From NCBI GenBank assembly GCA_964394585.1, contig CAYMYI010000058.1, positions 1 to 25,334 on the forward strand: a stretch of DNA of 25,334 bases, written 5' to 3'. Of the stretch, positions 14,838 through 22,729 are shown piece by piece. This DNA comes from CAYUJH01 sp964394585. GTDB taxonomy: Bacteria > Bacteroidota > Bacteroidia > Cytophagales > Flammeovirgaceae. The notes below the pieces were generated by a model, which did not search any database, was not told where the DNA came from, and saw nothing but the letters and a program-made list of their open reading frames with translations. Within the stretch, counting starts at the first letter, position 1; every line of letters begins with the position of its first letter. The position numbers and the translations under genes are program-made.

Positions 14838-16115
14838 TTGAGAGAACAACGCAATATTGGAGCTACCCTCGATTGGCCAACCATGCTGCTCTATTTCTTA
14901 ATGGTTTTGCTAGGTTGGCTGAATATTTATGCGGCTGTGTACGACGCTGAACTACACCAAAGTATTTTTGATGTATCGCAAAACTCGGGTAAACAGCTCA
15001 TATGGATTTTTTCTGCTTTCTTTCTCATCGTAGTGATTCTGGTCATCGATTTTCGGTTCTACGATTCGTTTGCATTGCTTATCTATGGAGGAGTTCTACT
15101 GCTACTAGTGGCGGTACTAATTTTTGGGAAAGAAATAGCGGGGTCTCGTTCGTGGTTCGATTTCGGTTTTTTACGGCTACAGCCCTCTGAATTTGCTAAA
15201 TTCACTACGGTACTGGCACTAGCCAAAATCATTGACGCTTCCCCTAAGAAAATCAATACGCTGCCTGCGTTAGGAACCACCCTAGCCATTATCGGCATTC
15301 CTGCAGGTTTGATTGTTTTACAAGGCGATGCCGGTTCTGCACTTGTTTTCAGCGCTTTTGTATTTGTATTGTACCGAGAAGGAATGCCCAGCTTTATTTT
15401 AGTGGGCGGGTTACTCTTAGTGTTTTTATTTGTAACCACGCTGTTCATACGTGATAGCTACCTTTGGCACTTTGCCATCGGTATTTCTTTAGTAGGAGTT
15501 GCCATTGCTATCATCATTACGAAAACGCTCCGCGCTCGCATTTTTACATTGCTCAGTACAATACTCGCGGTAGGGTTTATTTTTTCTATCAACTTTGCGA
15601 TTTCTTCTATTTTAAAGCCTCACCAACAAAAGCGTATCGAGATTTTGATAAATCCTGAAAGTGACCTTGATGGAGCCGGTTGGCAGGTCAACCAATCCAA
15701 GATCGCTATTGGCTCAGGAGGCATCCGTGGCAAGGGTTTTTTAAATGGTACTCAAACCAAATTTGACTTTGTACCCGACCAAAGTACCGATTTCATTTTC
15801 TGTACCGTTGGCGAAGAGCATGGTTGGCTTGGTAGCCTCGGCATCACTATTTTATTTGCTGTCCTTATTTTTAGATTAATCCAATTAGCAGAACGCCAGA
15901 AATCTCGTTTTGCACGAGTTTATGGCTATGGAGTTGCTTCCATCTTCTTTTTCCATTTTGCTGTAAACATCGGGATGACCGTAGGGCTATTTCCGGTAAT
16001 AGGTATCCCTTTGCCATTTTTCAGTTATGGAGGTTCTTCGCTTTGGGCATTTACAATTCTGCTATTTATTTTCTTGAAACTGGATGCCCACCGTATGCAA
16101 ATTTTAGGGCGCTAG
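14838..16115 (+). CDS. rodA: SEDS-family peptidoglycan glycosyltransferase RodA/FtsW
   Basis: 425 residues, about ten membrane helices. SEDS proteins polymerise lipid II into glycan strands with a partner PBP2. Family marks are GSRSWFDFGFLRLQPSEFAK, GDAGSALVFSAFV, the loop with INPESDLDGAGWQVNQSKIAIGSGG, and FVPDQSTDFIFCTVGEEHGWLG. FFSYGGSSLWAF closes the C-terminal part. RodA (elongation) is favoured over FtsW because of the short N terminus and the LDW start, but the choice is not certain. The start is TTG at 14838, six bases after accD: the residues before the first ATG (14883) match RodA relatives, so the later ATG is less likely. Coupled translation with accD is probable. Its stop overlaps that of the convergent TPR gene. 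Confidence 0.93.
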   Translation: MREQRNIGATLDWPTMLLYFLMVLLGWLNIYAAVYDAELHQSIFDVSQNSGKQLIWIFSAFFLIVVILVIDFRFYDSFALLIYGGVLLLLVAVLIFGKEIAGSRSWFDFGFLRLQPSEFAKFTTVLALAKIIDASPKKINTLPALGTTLAIIGIPAGLIVLQGDAGSALVFSAFVFVLYREGMPSFILVGGLLLVFLFVTTLFIRDSYLWHFAIGISLVGVAIAIIITKTLRARIFTLLSTILAVGFIFSINFAISSILKPHQQKRIEILINPESDLDGAGWQVNQSKIAIGSGGIRGKGFLNGTQTKFDFVPDQSTDFIFCTVGEEHGWLGSLGITILFAVLIFRLIQLAERQKSRFARVYGYGVASIFFFHFAVNIGMTVGLFPVIGIPLPFFSYGGSSLWAFTILLFIFLKLDAHRMQILGR

Positions 16116-17941
16116 ATTTTATCACCCCGAAGAATGCGAAAGCGTTTTCTAGCTTCCACGTTGTGTACACTTCCTTTGTAGTTTATCAACTGGTTCCGAT
16201 AATACTCCATGGCTTTTTCAGAGTTACCTAAATGTTCTTCATACACTTTGCCTATTAAGAAGTTAGCGTCATCGGCTAAGATATCTTCTCCAAACTCGGC
16301 AATAATGCGCTCAAGCGGAGCAATCATTTTCTGAAAATGCCCGAGCTTAAGCAAGATATTGGCTTGTTCCCACAAGATTTCATCGGTAAGGCTATGTTCA
16401 GGATATATTTCTAGCATTTTATCGTACTCGGTAAGGGCTTTTTCCAGCTGCCCTTGAAAGACAAGCAACTCAATACCAGCATAAGTTTGCATGGGTACTT
16501 CGGTAGTATCCAGGTCTAGGTTGTCTTCAATTAGAAGCGATAAATCCATGGCATCGTTTGCTATTTCGCGCGAAGTCGCCAATTTCAAAATATCGAGATG
16601 CGACTTTGCCAATTGAAAATCGCCACTATAGTAGTGCAGTTTTGCATTTTTGAGTTTAGCACTATGCCCTAATACTTTATCTTTTTCTGCTTTTTCTACC
16701 TGTGAGTATAGCAAAGTAGCTTCCCAGGGTTCTTCTTTCAGAAGGTAAATGTCGCCTAGGTCGAGTTTTGCTTGCGATATAGTTTGGCGAGGTAATAAAG
16801 GCATGTCGATAAGTCGCTGTAATACAGCAATAGCTGTTTCTTTATCGTCTAGGTAAAATGCTTGCAACAACGCCATACTTCTGGCTGCTTCTGCAGTTTC
16901 TCTGCCAAAGCCTGCCTCGTCAATCATGGCTTGGTAATCGGCTACTAACGATTCTATTTTGGCAAGGTCAATCGGGAAAGTATTTTTTACCAGCTCAGCT
17001 TTGGCAGTAATCAACATCCGCCGAGAGCGCTGATACACTCCTCGGTCTTCGGCATATTGTTCGGTCAAATATTCAAAAATCCGAACGGCATCCTTATAGA
17101 CTTCATTGTTCAGTGCCATATACCCAATTGACATAATCTTCATGCCATTCATCTGCCGGCGCTTATCAATAGCACGAGCCTGCATAAAAGCTTTGTAAAA
17201 CTCTTTACGTTGTAGATAAAACCACATCAGCATTTCATTTAACACGAGCCTATTGGGGTACTTTTGCACATGCTGAATGAGTTTTCGTTCGAGTAAGGCT
17301 GCTTCTTCATCACCTATATTATCTTGAATGGCACTTTGTACGTAGTCGAGTTGTCCTTCGTCTACTAACAGTAGTTCAATGTACTCGTCAAGCATTTTAT
17401 CGGTTTTCCCCCACATGAGGTATAACTCAGCCAATTCGTAATAGTAGCCCGTACCTTGGTTCTTTCTCGATAACAAGTATGCCTGTTCGGCAAAGGAAAA
17501 CATACGAGCGTCTTTAAAATGGATAGCTGCATACTGCAACTGTATGTTATCTTTCTTGATTTCACCCAAGTAGGCATTGAGGTGATCGGCTGCTGAAGCA
17601 CTGTCTTCGTAGTTCATCAAGAAGCTTCCGTAGTCGATATTGTATACAGCGCTTAATGGATAGCGTTTCAACAGTTTAGTTAAATACCGTTCTGCTTTTT
17701 TAGTTTCTTGTGTTTTATACAGCGTATTTAAATAGACTTTATGGATTTGAGGTAGGAACGAATCGTTCTTAATATACTTTTCTAAAATGCTTAGTGCCTT
17801 TTCGTACTCTTGGTTTTGATAGTACTCTTCAGCCAGCTCCAGCTCTTGTTGTTGTGCCAATGCGGTATGCGGCAGCACCAACGTGGTGAACAGTAGTAAG
17901 ACCGAAAGCAAAAAATTGAGAATGGTTTTATAGTTATTCAT
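16112..17941 (-). CDS. Secreted tetratricopeptide-repeat protein
   Basis: 609 residues from the ATG at 17941; an in-frame ATG at 17965 would add eight residues. The inner start is preferred because it gives a standard signal peptide (MNNYKTILNF, a hydrophobic core, cleavage near ALAQ). The mature protein is almost wholly helical TPR-like repeats: LAEEYYQNQEYEKALSILE at the start, AAIHFKDARMFSFAEQAYLL, GDIYLLKEEPWEATLLYSQV, and a YbgF/BamD-like end with SLTDEILWEQANILLKLGHF and ADDANFLIGKVYEEHLGN. It probably acts as a periplasmic scaffold, but no partner is evident. The stop TAG and the stop of rodA share CTAG at 16112-16115. Its upstream side is the proposed replication origin. Confidence 0.88.
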   Translation of the reverse strand: MNNYKTILNFLLSVLLLFTTLVLPHTALAQQQELELAEEYYQNQEYEKALSILEKYIKNDSFLPQIHKVYLNTLYKTQETKKAERYLTKLLKRYPLSAVYNIDYGSFLMNYEDSASAADHLNAYLGEIKKDNIQLQYAAIHFKDARMFSFAEQAYLLSRKNQGTGYYYELAELYLMWGKTDKMLDEYIELLLVDEGQLDYVQSAIQDNIGDEEAALLERKLIQHVQKYPNRLVLNEMLMWFYLQRKEFYKAFMQARAIDKRRQMNGMKIMSIGYMALNNEVYKDAVRIFEYLTEQYAEDRGVYQRSRRMLITAKAELVKNTFPIDLAKIESLVADYQAMIDEAGFGRETAEAARSMALLQAFYLDDKETAIAVLQRLIDMPLLPRQTISQAKLDLGDIYLLKEEPWEATLLYSQVEKAEKDKVLGHSAKLKNAKLHYYSGDFQLAKSHLDILKLATSREIANDAMDLSLLIEDNLDLDTTEVPMQTYAGIELLVFQGQLEKALTEYDKMLEIYPEHSLTDEILWEQANILLKLGHFQKMIAPLERIIAEFGEDILADDANFLIGKVYEEHLGNSEKAMEYYRNQLINYKGSVHNVEARKRFRILRGDKI

Positions 17942-18014
17942 ACTATACACATACTTATTATTCATAGATATCTTAATTTAAAACTTTTAGTTATTGTTAT
18001 TAGTGCTGTTTGTA

Positions 18015-18288
18015 TGTTGATAAGTAATTATTCACACATTTATCCACGGAGTTTCCACAACTTATCAACAAACGAATATTTTGTAAAGCATTGATGATTA
18101 ATGACTTATTATACTTATCAACACAAAAAAATACAATTGTGGATAACTATCTACAGGAAAAGATATCCACACAAGATGGCAAAGTTTTTCACAGAATTAA
18201 ACATTTTGAGGCAATCGGCTGGTGGTAGTACTAAATTGTGAATAGTGTGAACAAAGTATGAATAACTACTCACAAGTTATGTTGATAA
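18015..18288. other. oriC: Putative chromosomal replication origin (oriC): DnaA-box cluster
   Basis: The gene-free stretch 17966-18293 holds many 9-mers like the DnaA box TTATCCACA. Full matches to TTATNCACA: 18028-18036 (plus) and 18138-18146 (minus). TTTTTCACA at 18185-18193 (plus) fits the relaxed TTWTNCACA. One mismatch: TTATCCACG 18040-18048, ATATCCACA 18163-18171 (both plus), and on the minus strand CTATTCACA 18237-18245, TTGTTCACA 18246-18254 and TTATTCATA 18257-18265. The variant TTATCAACA occurs four times: 18015-18023 and 18280-18288 (minus), 18062-18070 and 18115-18123 (plus). GTTTCCACA at 18051-18059 is weaker. Such density on both strands around an AT-rich centre is the hallmark of oriC. 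dnaA is not in the window, which is common in this phylum. Confidence 0.85.
18071..18137. other. AT-rich segment inside the putative origin, candidate unwinding element
   Basis: By hand count 14 of these 67 bases are G or C, so it is about 79% A+T. It separates the left DnaA-box group (18015-18070) from the rest and contains one TTATCAACA box. It also contains AAGCATTG (18086-18093), the 8-mer of the accD inverted repeat. An unwinding site next to DnaA boxes is expected of bacterial origins. No clear array of DnaA-trio repeats was found. Confidence 0.5.
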
Positions 18289-18293
18289 CTGCG

Positions 18294-19949
18294 TTACTCC
18301 TTTTTGCTTTCCTCCGATAAGAAAATCTGGTAGCCGCCAATTTCCCAATTCTCTTTAAGCTGAATCTTGCCTTCATAAAAAATGATTTTTTCAGGAGGGG
18401 TTCGCTCTTGGAAGTTGCCTTTATCCCAAATACCGTTGCCATTTTCGTCGAGTATCACTCGCAAGTATTTGTTGCCGGGTACTACATATTCAAAATGGAT
18501 GGTATCTTGGTTAGCTACTTGTTGTTCTATGGCATACTGCTCGTTGAGTAGTTCTACTATGAACGGAGTTTGTGCATTTTTAATGCCCACTTTTAATATA
18601 CCGAACTTCTCGCCGTCTTTTAGAGTGTATTGCCGTTTAATAAGCTCGCTCGTATCATTTTCTACTGAAATAAAGGCACCTGCTTTTGCTAGTAGCTTAA
18701 CAGTATCGGAAGCGGGAAAGGTGGCAAGGTTAAAAGTCGTATAATCGTGGTTGGGTTGGATGGGGCTGAGCAGCGGGAGTGTATCGTTACCGCTGCGCAC
18801 CAGGGTAATGCTATCGGCAAAAAACTGGAGCATGGGCTTGTTAAATCTTACTTGTAGGGTATAGAGCGAATCGGGAACCAGATCTGGTTCTGCAGGTAGT
18901 ACGCTGTTTTCCAGTTCTATCGGGGTCGCAGGGTTTTCTGTTGCGTTGAATTTGATATTAACACGTTTGTTCAGGGTGGTGAGGGTGGAGTCTACTACGG
19001 TATATTCTAGCCCGATTGAATCGGTATCTGCGGTTTCAGATAGATTATAAAACGTAATGGTCTTATCAGAAAGACTGTAGATGATTTGATCGTTCCAAGT
19101 GGTATCGGTCCATCGGATGCGGTAATCAATAATGGGCTTACTAAAAATAAGTTCGGCATACTGCCGGCGTGCTACCGATTTTAGAAGTTTGAATGCTCGC
19201 TCAGGGTATAAGATGATGCCTACATTTACTGATGGTAAGGAGTCGCGCATGTCCAATGGTTGGGGCAAAAAGCCTACAAGCTCATCGGGTTTATTGTAGG
19301 TGAGGGAGTTATCTTTATCGGCAAGAGCGTACAGTTGGAACAGTCCGGTTTTGATGTTTTCTAAGGAGAACAAGCCGCTGCTATCAGTTTTGGTGAAGTA
19401 CAAAGGCTCGTTTTCTTCGGGTTTGAGCGTATCGGTAGCATTGTAAAGGGTTACTAGTACATCGGCAAAGGGCTGGTTTGAGCGAAGGTTTCGCACAATC
19501 CCTCGGAGGGAGAGGGTATCCATATAAGGGCCGGTGGAAAAGGCCAATTTGATAGGCGCCGAAGGGTTTTTTTCGGTAACGTCTTTAATACTTTCCCGGA
19601 AGTCGATAGAAAACGTAGTGCTATCGGGAAGAGGTTCGTCGAATTGTAAGATGATGGTATTGCGTTGCGATTTCACACGGTAATCGATAGCGATATTCGG
19701 CGAGATGATTAGTTCTTTTTGGACGTCGCGTCCGTCGACACGCTCATCGAAAAGAAGTTCTATTTGAGTACCCTCAAAGTTGAGTGTACCATTTTCCGGA
19801 TAGATACTTACCAGTTCGGGCGGGGTTTCATCTTTTGGTCCCCCTGAAGGGGGGCTTTGGTTAGCACAACTCCATAGCAAAAGCAGAGCGATAATCCATT
19901 GAAAAGAGCGAGTAGTGTGCGTTACATTAAAATTTGCAGGCATATTCAT
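18294..19949 (-). CDS. Lipoprotein with N-terminal bacterial Ig-like (Big_5) domain
   Basis: 551 residues. The signal ends in the lipobox LLWSC (Cys28), so it is a lipoprotein. Next comes a Pro/Gly-rich linker PPSGGPKDETPPELVSIYPENG, typical of a conserved Bacteroidota family. The Ig-like domain (about 40-135) has FDERVDGRDVQKELIISP and STTFSIDFRESIKDVT. A carboxypeptidase-regulatory-like sandwich (about 148-225) has LRGIVRNLRSNQPFADVLV and DSSGLFSLENIKTGLFQLYAL. The rest is beta-rich, ending in a second DENGNGIWDKG segment. It is probably surface- or periplasm-facing; no activity is known. It starts at ATG 19949, with another ATG two codons later. Its stop lies at the right edge of the proposed origin. 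Confidence 0.87.
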   Translation of the reverse strand: MNMPANFNVTHTTRSFQWIIALLLLWSCANQSPPSGGPKDETPPELVSIYPENGTLNFEGTQIELLFDERVDGRDVQKELIISPNIAIDYRVKSQRNTIILQFDEPLPDSTTFSIDFRESIKDVTEKNPSAPIKLAFSTGPYMDTLSLRGIVRNLRSNQPFADVLVTLYNATDTLKPEENEPLYFTKTDSSGLFSLENIKTGLFQLYALADKDNSLTYNKPDELVGFLPQPLDMRDSLPSVNVGIILYPERAFKLLKSVARRQYAELIFSKPIIDYRIRWTDTTWNDQIIYSLSDKTITFYNLSETADTDSIGLEYTVVDSTLTTLNKRVNIKFNATENPATPIELENSVLPAEPDLVPDSLYTLQVRFNKPMLQFFADSITLVRSGNDTLPLLSPIQPNHDYTTFNLATFPASDTVKLLAKAGAFISVENDTSELIKRQYTLKDGEKFGILKVGIKNAQTPFIVELLNEQYAIEQQVANQDTIHFEYVVPGNKYLRVILDENGNGIWDKGNFQERTPPEKIIFYEGKIQLKENWEIGGYQIFLSEESKKE

Positions 19950-20031
19950 AGCGCTTAGGTTTCAAATTGAATTTCCAAAATTCGGGCTTCTTTAGAAAAC
20001 CTAGGCGGATATGGTGTGAAAATTATAAAAC

Positions 20032-20059
20032 AAGCCACCTTGCTTCGGCAAAGTGGCTT
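20032..20059 (-). terminator. Terminator after the trehalose synthesis gene
   Basis: AAGCCAC (20032-20038) pairs with GTGGCTT (20053-20059), and inside it TTGC pairs with GCAA around TTCG, with one C-A mismatch between the two stems. On the minus strand the hairpin is followed by GTTTTATAATTTTC, a U-rich tract. It lies 18 bases past the stop of the minus-strand gene and separates it from the lipoprotein gene. Confidence 0.8.
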
Positions 20060-20076
20060 ATCTGCAAATCGTTCTA

Positions 20077-22272
20077 TTAGGTAGTGGTATCTAAAATACG
20101 TTTTAATAGGCGGCGTACTTCGCGTGGAGAACGTATATTGAAACGGGCAGCAGATGTTGTAAGCCCTACTTTAAAGGTATATGCTTCTGGGGGCATGGCT
20201 TCGAAGGTATCTTCGTCGGTAACATCGTCGCCAACGGCCAAAACAAAGTCGTATTCTTCTTGCATTAAGAATTTACGGGCTGCCTTTCCTTTGTTTACAT
20301 CTCGATTTTTTATTTCAAGTACTTTGTTGCCATCCATAATTTGTAGGTTCATATTCGAGATTAGATATGAGATATTGCTGGAAAGTTCTCTGGCACGTAG
20401 CTCGCCAAAGTCGGTATCCGCTTTGCGGTAGTGCCATACTAACGAGTAATCTTTATCTTCTATGAAGGCACCGGGTGTACGATCCACGTATAATTCTAAG
20501 ATATGATGGATTTTTTCTTTCCATGCTTGATCGAGATCGTCAATCATCCGCCATGTGGGTGTACCTTCGATATCTTCTCGTAGCCACACGCCATGTTCGG
20601 CGATGATGTCGATGTTGTATTGTCCTAACCATTTATCGAGTGTGTGTCGATCACGCCCACTAATGATCACCACTCGGTTTTTTGGGATGGCACATAAATC
20701 CTGAATGAGTTGATGAAGTTCCGGATCGGGGTAGGCTTGTTGGGGGTTTTTCACAAAAGGCCGAAGCGTACCATCGTAATCGAGGAACAGGATTGATTTT
20801 TTCGCTTTTTTGTATTGATCAATGGTTTTGTTAAGCGTACTGTCTGTAATCATCCGCATGTTGAGCCGTTTTTGCTGTTCTTTAATTTCTTCGAGTTGCT
20901 GCATGAACACTTCGACCCATCGGTATACATTATAGCGTTTGAGTTTGGTTTGCATTTCGGTATTGCGGGCAATTTGCTCCTCTTGGGGCATAGTAAGGGC
21001 TTGGAACATGGCTTCCACAATTTTGTGCTCATCGTTCGGGTTAATTAGGATTGCTTCGGAAAGTTCTTTGGCAGCCCCTGCCATCTCACTGAGGATAAGC
21101 ACTCCTTTTTTATCGGCTTTGCTGGCAATGTATTCTTTGCATACTAAGTTCATACCGTCGCGCAATGGCGTAATGAGTGCCACTTCGGCATTGCTGTACA
21201 TTGCCGAAAGCGAGTGGAACGAGAAGGAGCGGTAGAAGTAATGAATGGGAGTCCAGCCGATACGGCTATACTTTCCGTCGAGCCTGCCAACGAGCGTATC
21301 GATTTCCTCTTTGAGTTGTTGATATTGGTCTACCTGATCACGAGAGGGCACAACAATGAGTAGTAAAGAAACTTTACCAATGTATTCAGGATATTGCTCA
21401 AGAAATAAGTCAAAGGCATTGAGCCGCTGTTTAATGCCTTTGGAGTAGTCGAGGCGGTCGATGGAGAGGATCACCTTTTGGTTATCAAATATTTTCTTGT
21501 ATTCTTTTAATTCTTGCTTTGTTTCTTTTGAAGTTGCGGCTTTTTCGAACTTTTCATAATCGATTCCCATGGGGAACGCATCTACAGCCAGTAAGCGGTC
21601 GTCCATACGGATTTGCCCCATGGTGTGCCCTACACCTACGATGCGGCTTACCGAGCTGAGAAAGTGGCGCATATCGTCGTAGGTGTGGAAGCCAATCAGG
21701 TCGGCGCCGAGCATGCCTTCTAGGGTTTCGAGGCGCCAAGGGAACAAACGGAATATTTCGTAAGAGGGAAAGGGAATGTGCTGAAAAAAACCAATGGTGG
21801 CATTGGGGAGTTCTTTGCGCAACATTTGAGGTAGTAGTAGTAGCTGGTAGTCGTGTACCCAAATGATATCTTCCGAAGAAGCATGTTGTAAGATTTGTTT
21901 GCAGAATTGCTCGTTTACGCGTTTATAGGCTTCCCAAAGTTCGTAATTGTATTCGGCAAATTCAGGAAAGTAGTGAAACAACGGCCATATGGTACTATTG
22001 CTAAATCCTTCGTAATATTCTTCTATATCTTGTTGGGTTAAAAACACAGGTGCCATATTGTCTTTCCGAAGTGCTTGGGTTACCTGCTTTTGTTCGTCGG
22101 GATTGTTGCTTTGTAGGCCGGGCCAGCCAATCCATAAGTTGTTACCCTCTTGGTATACAGAGCTAAGCCCTGTGGCAAGTCCTCCTGTACTTGGCTTAAA
22201 TGATAGCTCTTCTTCAGTTTTGCTAACAGTAACTGGTAATCGGTTTGAAACAATGATGACTTTTCTGTCCAT
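20077..22272 (-). CDS. Bifunctional trehalose-6-phosphate synthase/phosphatase (OtsA-OtsB fusion)
   Basis: 731 residues, cytoplasmic. The N-terminal GT20 domain (about 1-465) joins UDP-glucose and glucose-6-phosphate: SNRLPVTV, STGGLATGL, WIGWPGLQ, WVHDYQLLLLPQMLR, FFQHIPFPSYEIFRLFP, SIDRLDYSKGIKQRL and LRDGMNLVCKEYIA. The C-terminal HAD phosphatase (about 490-731) removes the phosphate: FLDYDGTLRP with the nucleophile Asp near 497, IISGRDRHTL and AVGDDVTDEDTF. Both active sites look intact, so one protein can make trehalose, a compatible solute and stress protectant. The fused arrangement is common in Bacteroidota. It starts at ATG 22272 and lies 83 bases after the HExxH gene on the same strand; it ends at a strong terminator. 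Confidence 0.96.
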   Translation of the reverse strand: MDRKVIIVSNRLPVTVSKTEEELSFKPSTGGLATGLSSVYQEGNNLWIGWPGLQSNNPDEQKQVTQALRKDNMAPVFLTQQDIEEYYEGFSNSTIWPLFHYFPEFAEYNYELWEAYKRVNEQFCKQILQHASSEDIIWVHDYQLLLLPQMLRKELPNATIGFFQHIPFPSYEIFRLFPWRLETLEGMLGADLIGFHTYDDMRHFLSSVSRIVGVGHTMGQIRMDDRLLAVDAFPMGIDYEKFEKAATSKETKQELKEYKKIFDNQKVILSIDRLDYSKGIKQRLNAFDLFLEQYPEYIGKVSLLLIVVPSRDQVDQYQQLKEEIDTLVGRLDGKYSRIGWTPIHYFYRSFSFHSLSAMYSNAEVALITPLRDGMNLVCKEYIASKADKKGVLILSEMAGAAKELSEAILINPNDEHKIVEAMFQALTMPQEEQIARNTEMQTKLKRYNVYRWVEVFMQQLEEIKEQQKRLNMRMITDSTLNKTIDQYKKAKKSILFLDYDGTLRPFVKNPQQAYPDPELHQLIQDLCAIPKNRVVIISGRDRHTLDKWLGQYNIDIIAEHGVWLREDIEGTPTWRMIDDLDQAWKEKIHHILELYVDRTPGAFIEDKDYSLVWHYRKADTDFGELRARELSSNISYLISNMNLQIMDGNKVLEIKNRDVNKGKAARKFLMQEEYDFVLAVGDDVTDEDTFEAMPPEAYTFKVGLTTSAARFNIRSPREVRRLLKRILDTTT

Positions 22273-22355
22273 AATCTTTTTGTGAAATGATGAAATAGGG
22301 TTACTTCTATAATATACAGACTGAAGGAAAGAGTAACAATGTTTTCAGAAGGGCA

Positions 22356-22724
22356 TTACAGGTAATTCACAAAACTCCAGGGCTTTCGTTGCCAGAGGTA
22401 ATGTAAGTTGCGCTCGTTGGCGTAGGCTTCGCGTTCAAAACAGATATTGAAGTAAGCTTTAGAATGGTTCCGGTAACGAATCAGATTGATGCTGTAATGG
22501 AACAGGTACATTACATAAAATGGCAAAACCCAAAGCTCACGTTGTTGCTGAATATGAATCCGCTCGTGGTTGAGCAACACAAGGTTGTGTTGGTGTTGGC
22601 GGGCTACCAGAAAAATAAACGGGTAGAGCACGATTCCTTGGTATTGGTATTTCCCCCATCGTAGCCACTTCGGGGGAATGATTACTACTTTACCATAGCG
22701 CCATATGGAGGGTGAACCTGCCAA
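22356..22724 (-). CDS. Small HExxH protein, putative metalloprotease-like, unknown function
   Basis: 122 residues. LLNHERIHIQQQREL carries a zinc-binding HExxH (His53, Glu54, His57). It is followed by a hydrophobic segment (about 65-82) and FEREAYANE, where Glu97 or Glu99 could be the third ligand as in gluzincin peptidases. Similar short proteins are recalled in other Bacteroidota, without a known function. There is no signal peptide. The start is TTG at 22724-22722: no ATG occurs before residue 72, and the TTG is five bases after the ABC exporter stop, which suggests coupled translation. Proteolytic activity is not shown. It may be an inactive relative of M56/BlaR1-type peptidase domains. 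Confidence 0.72.
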   Translation of the reverse strand: MAGSPSIWRYGKVVIIPPKWLRWGKYQYQGIVLYPFIFLVARQHQHNLVLLNHERIHIQQQRELWVLPFYVMYLFHYSINLIRYRNHSKAYFNICFEREAYANERNLHYLWQRKPWSFVNYL

Positions 22725-22729
22725 TCGAT

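Noticed and set aside
17966..18293. Reading the repeated TTATCAACA/TTATCCACA motifs as plasmid iterons or a CRISPR
   Set aside because: The motifs are 9-mers in mixed orientation and uneven spacing, with no repeat-spacer pattern and no Rep gene nearby; DnaA boxes explain them better.
16201..20160. A GC-skew sign change at the proposed origin
   Set aside because: Hand counts on a few 60-base lines pointed both ways close to the gap, so no claim is made without a real computation.
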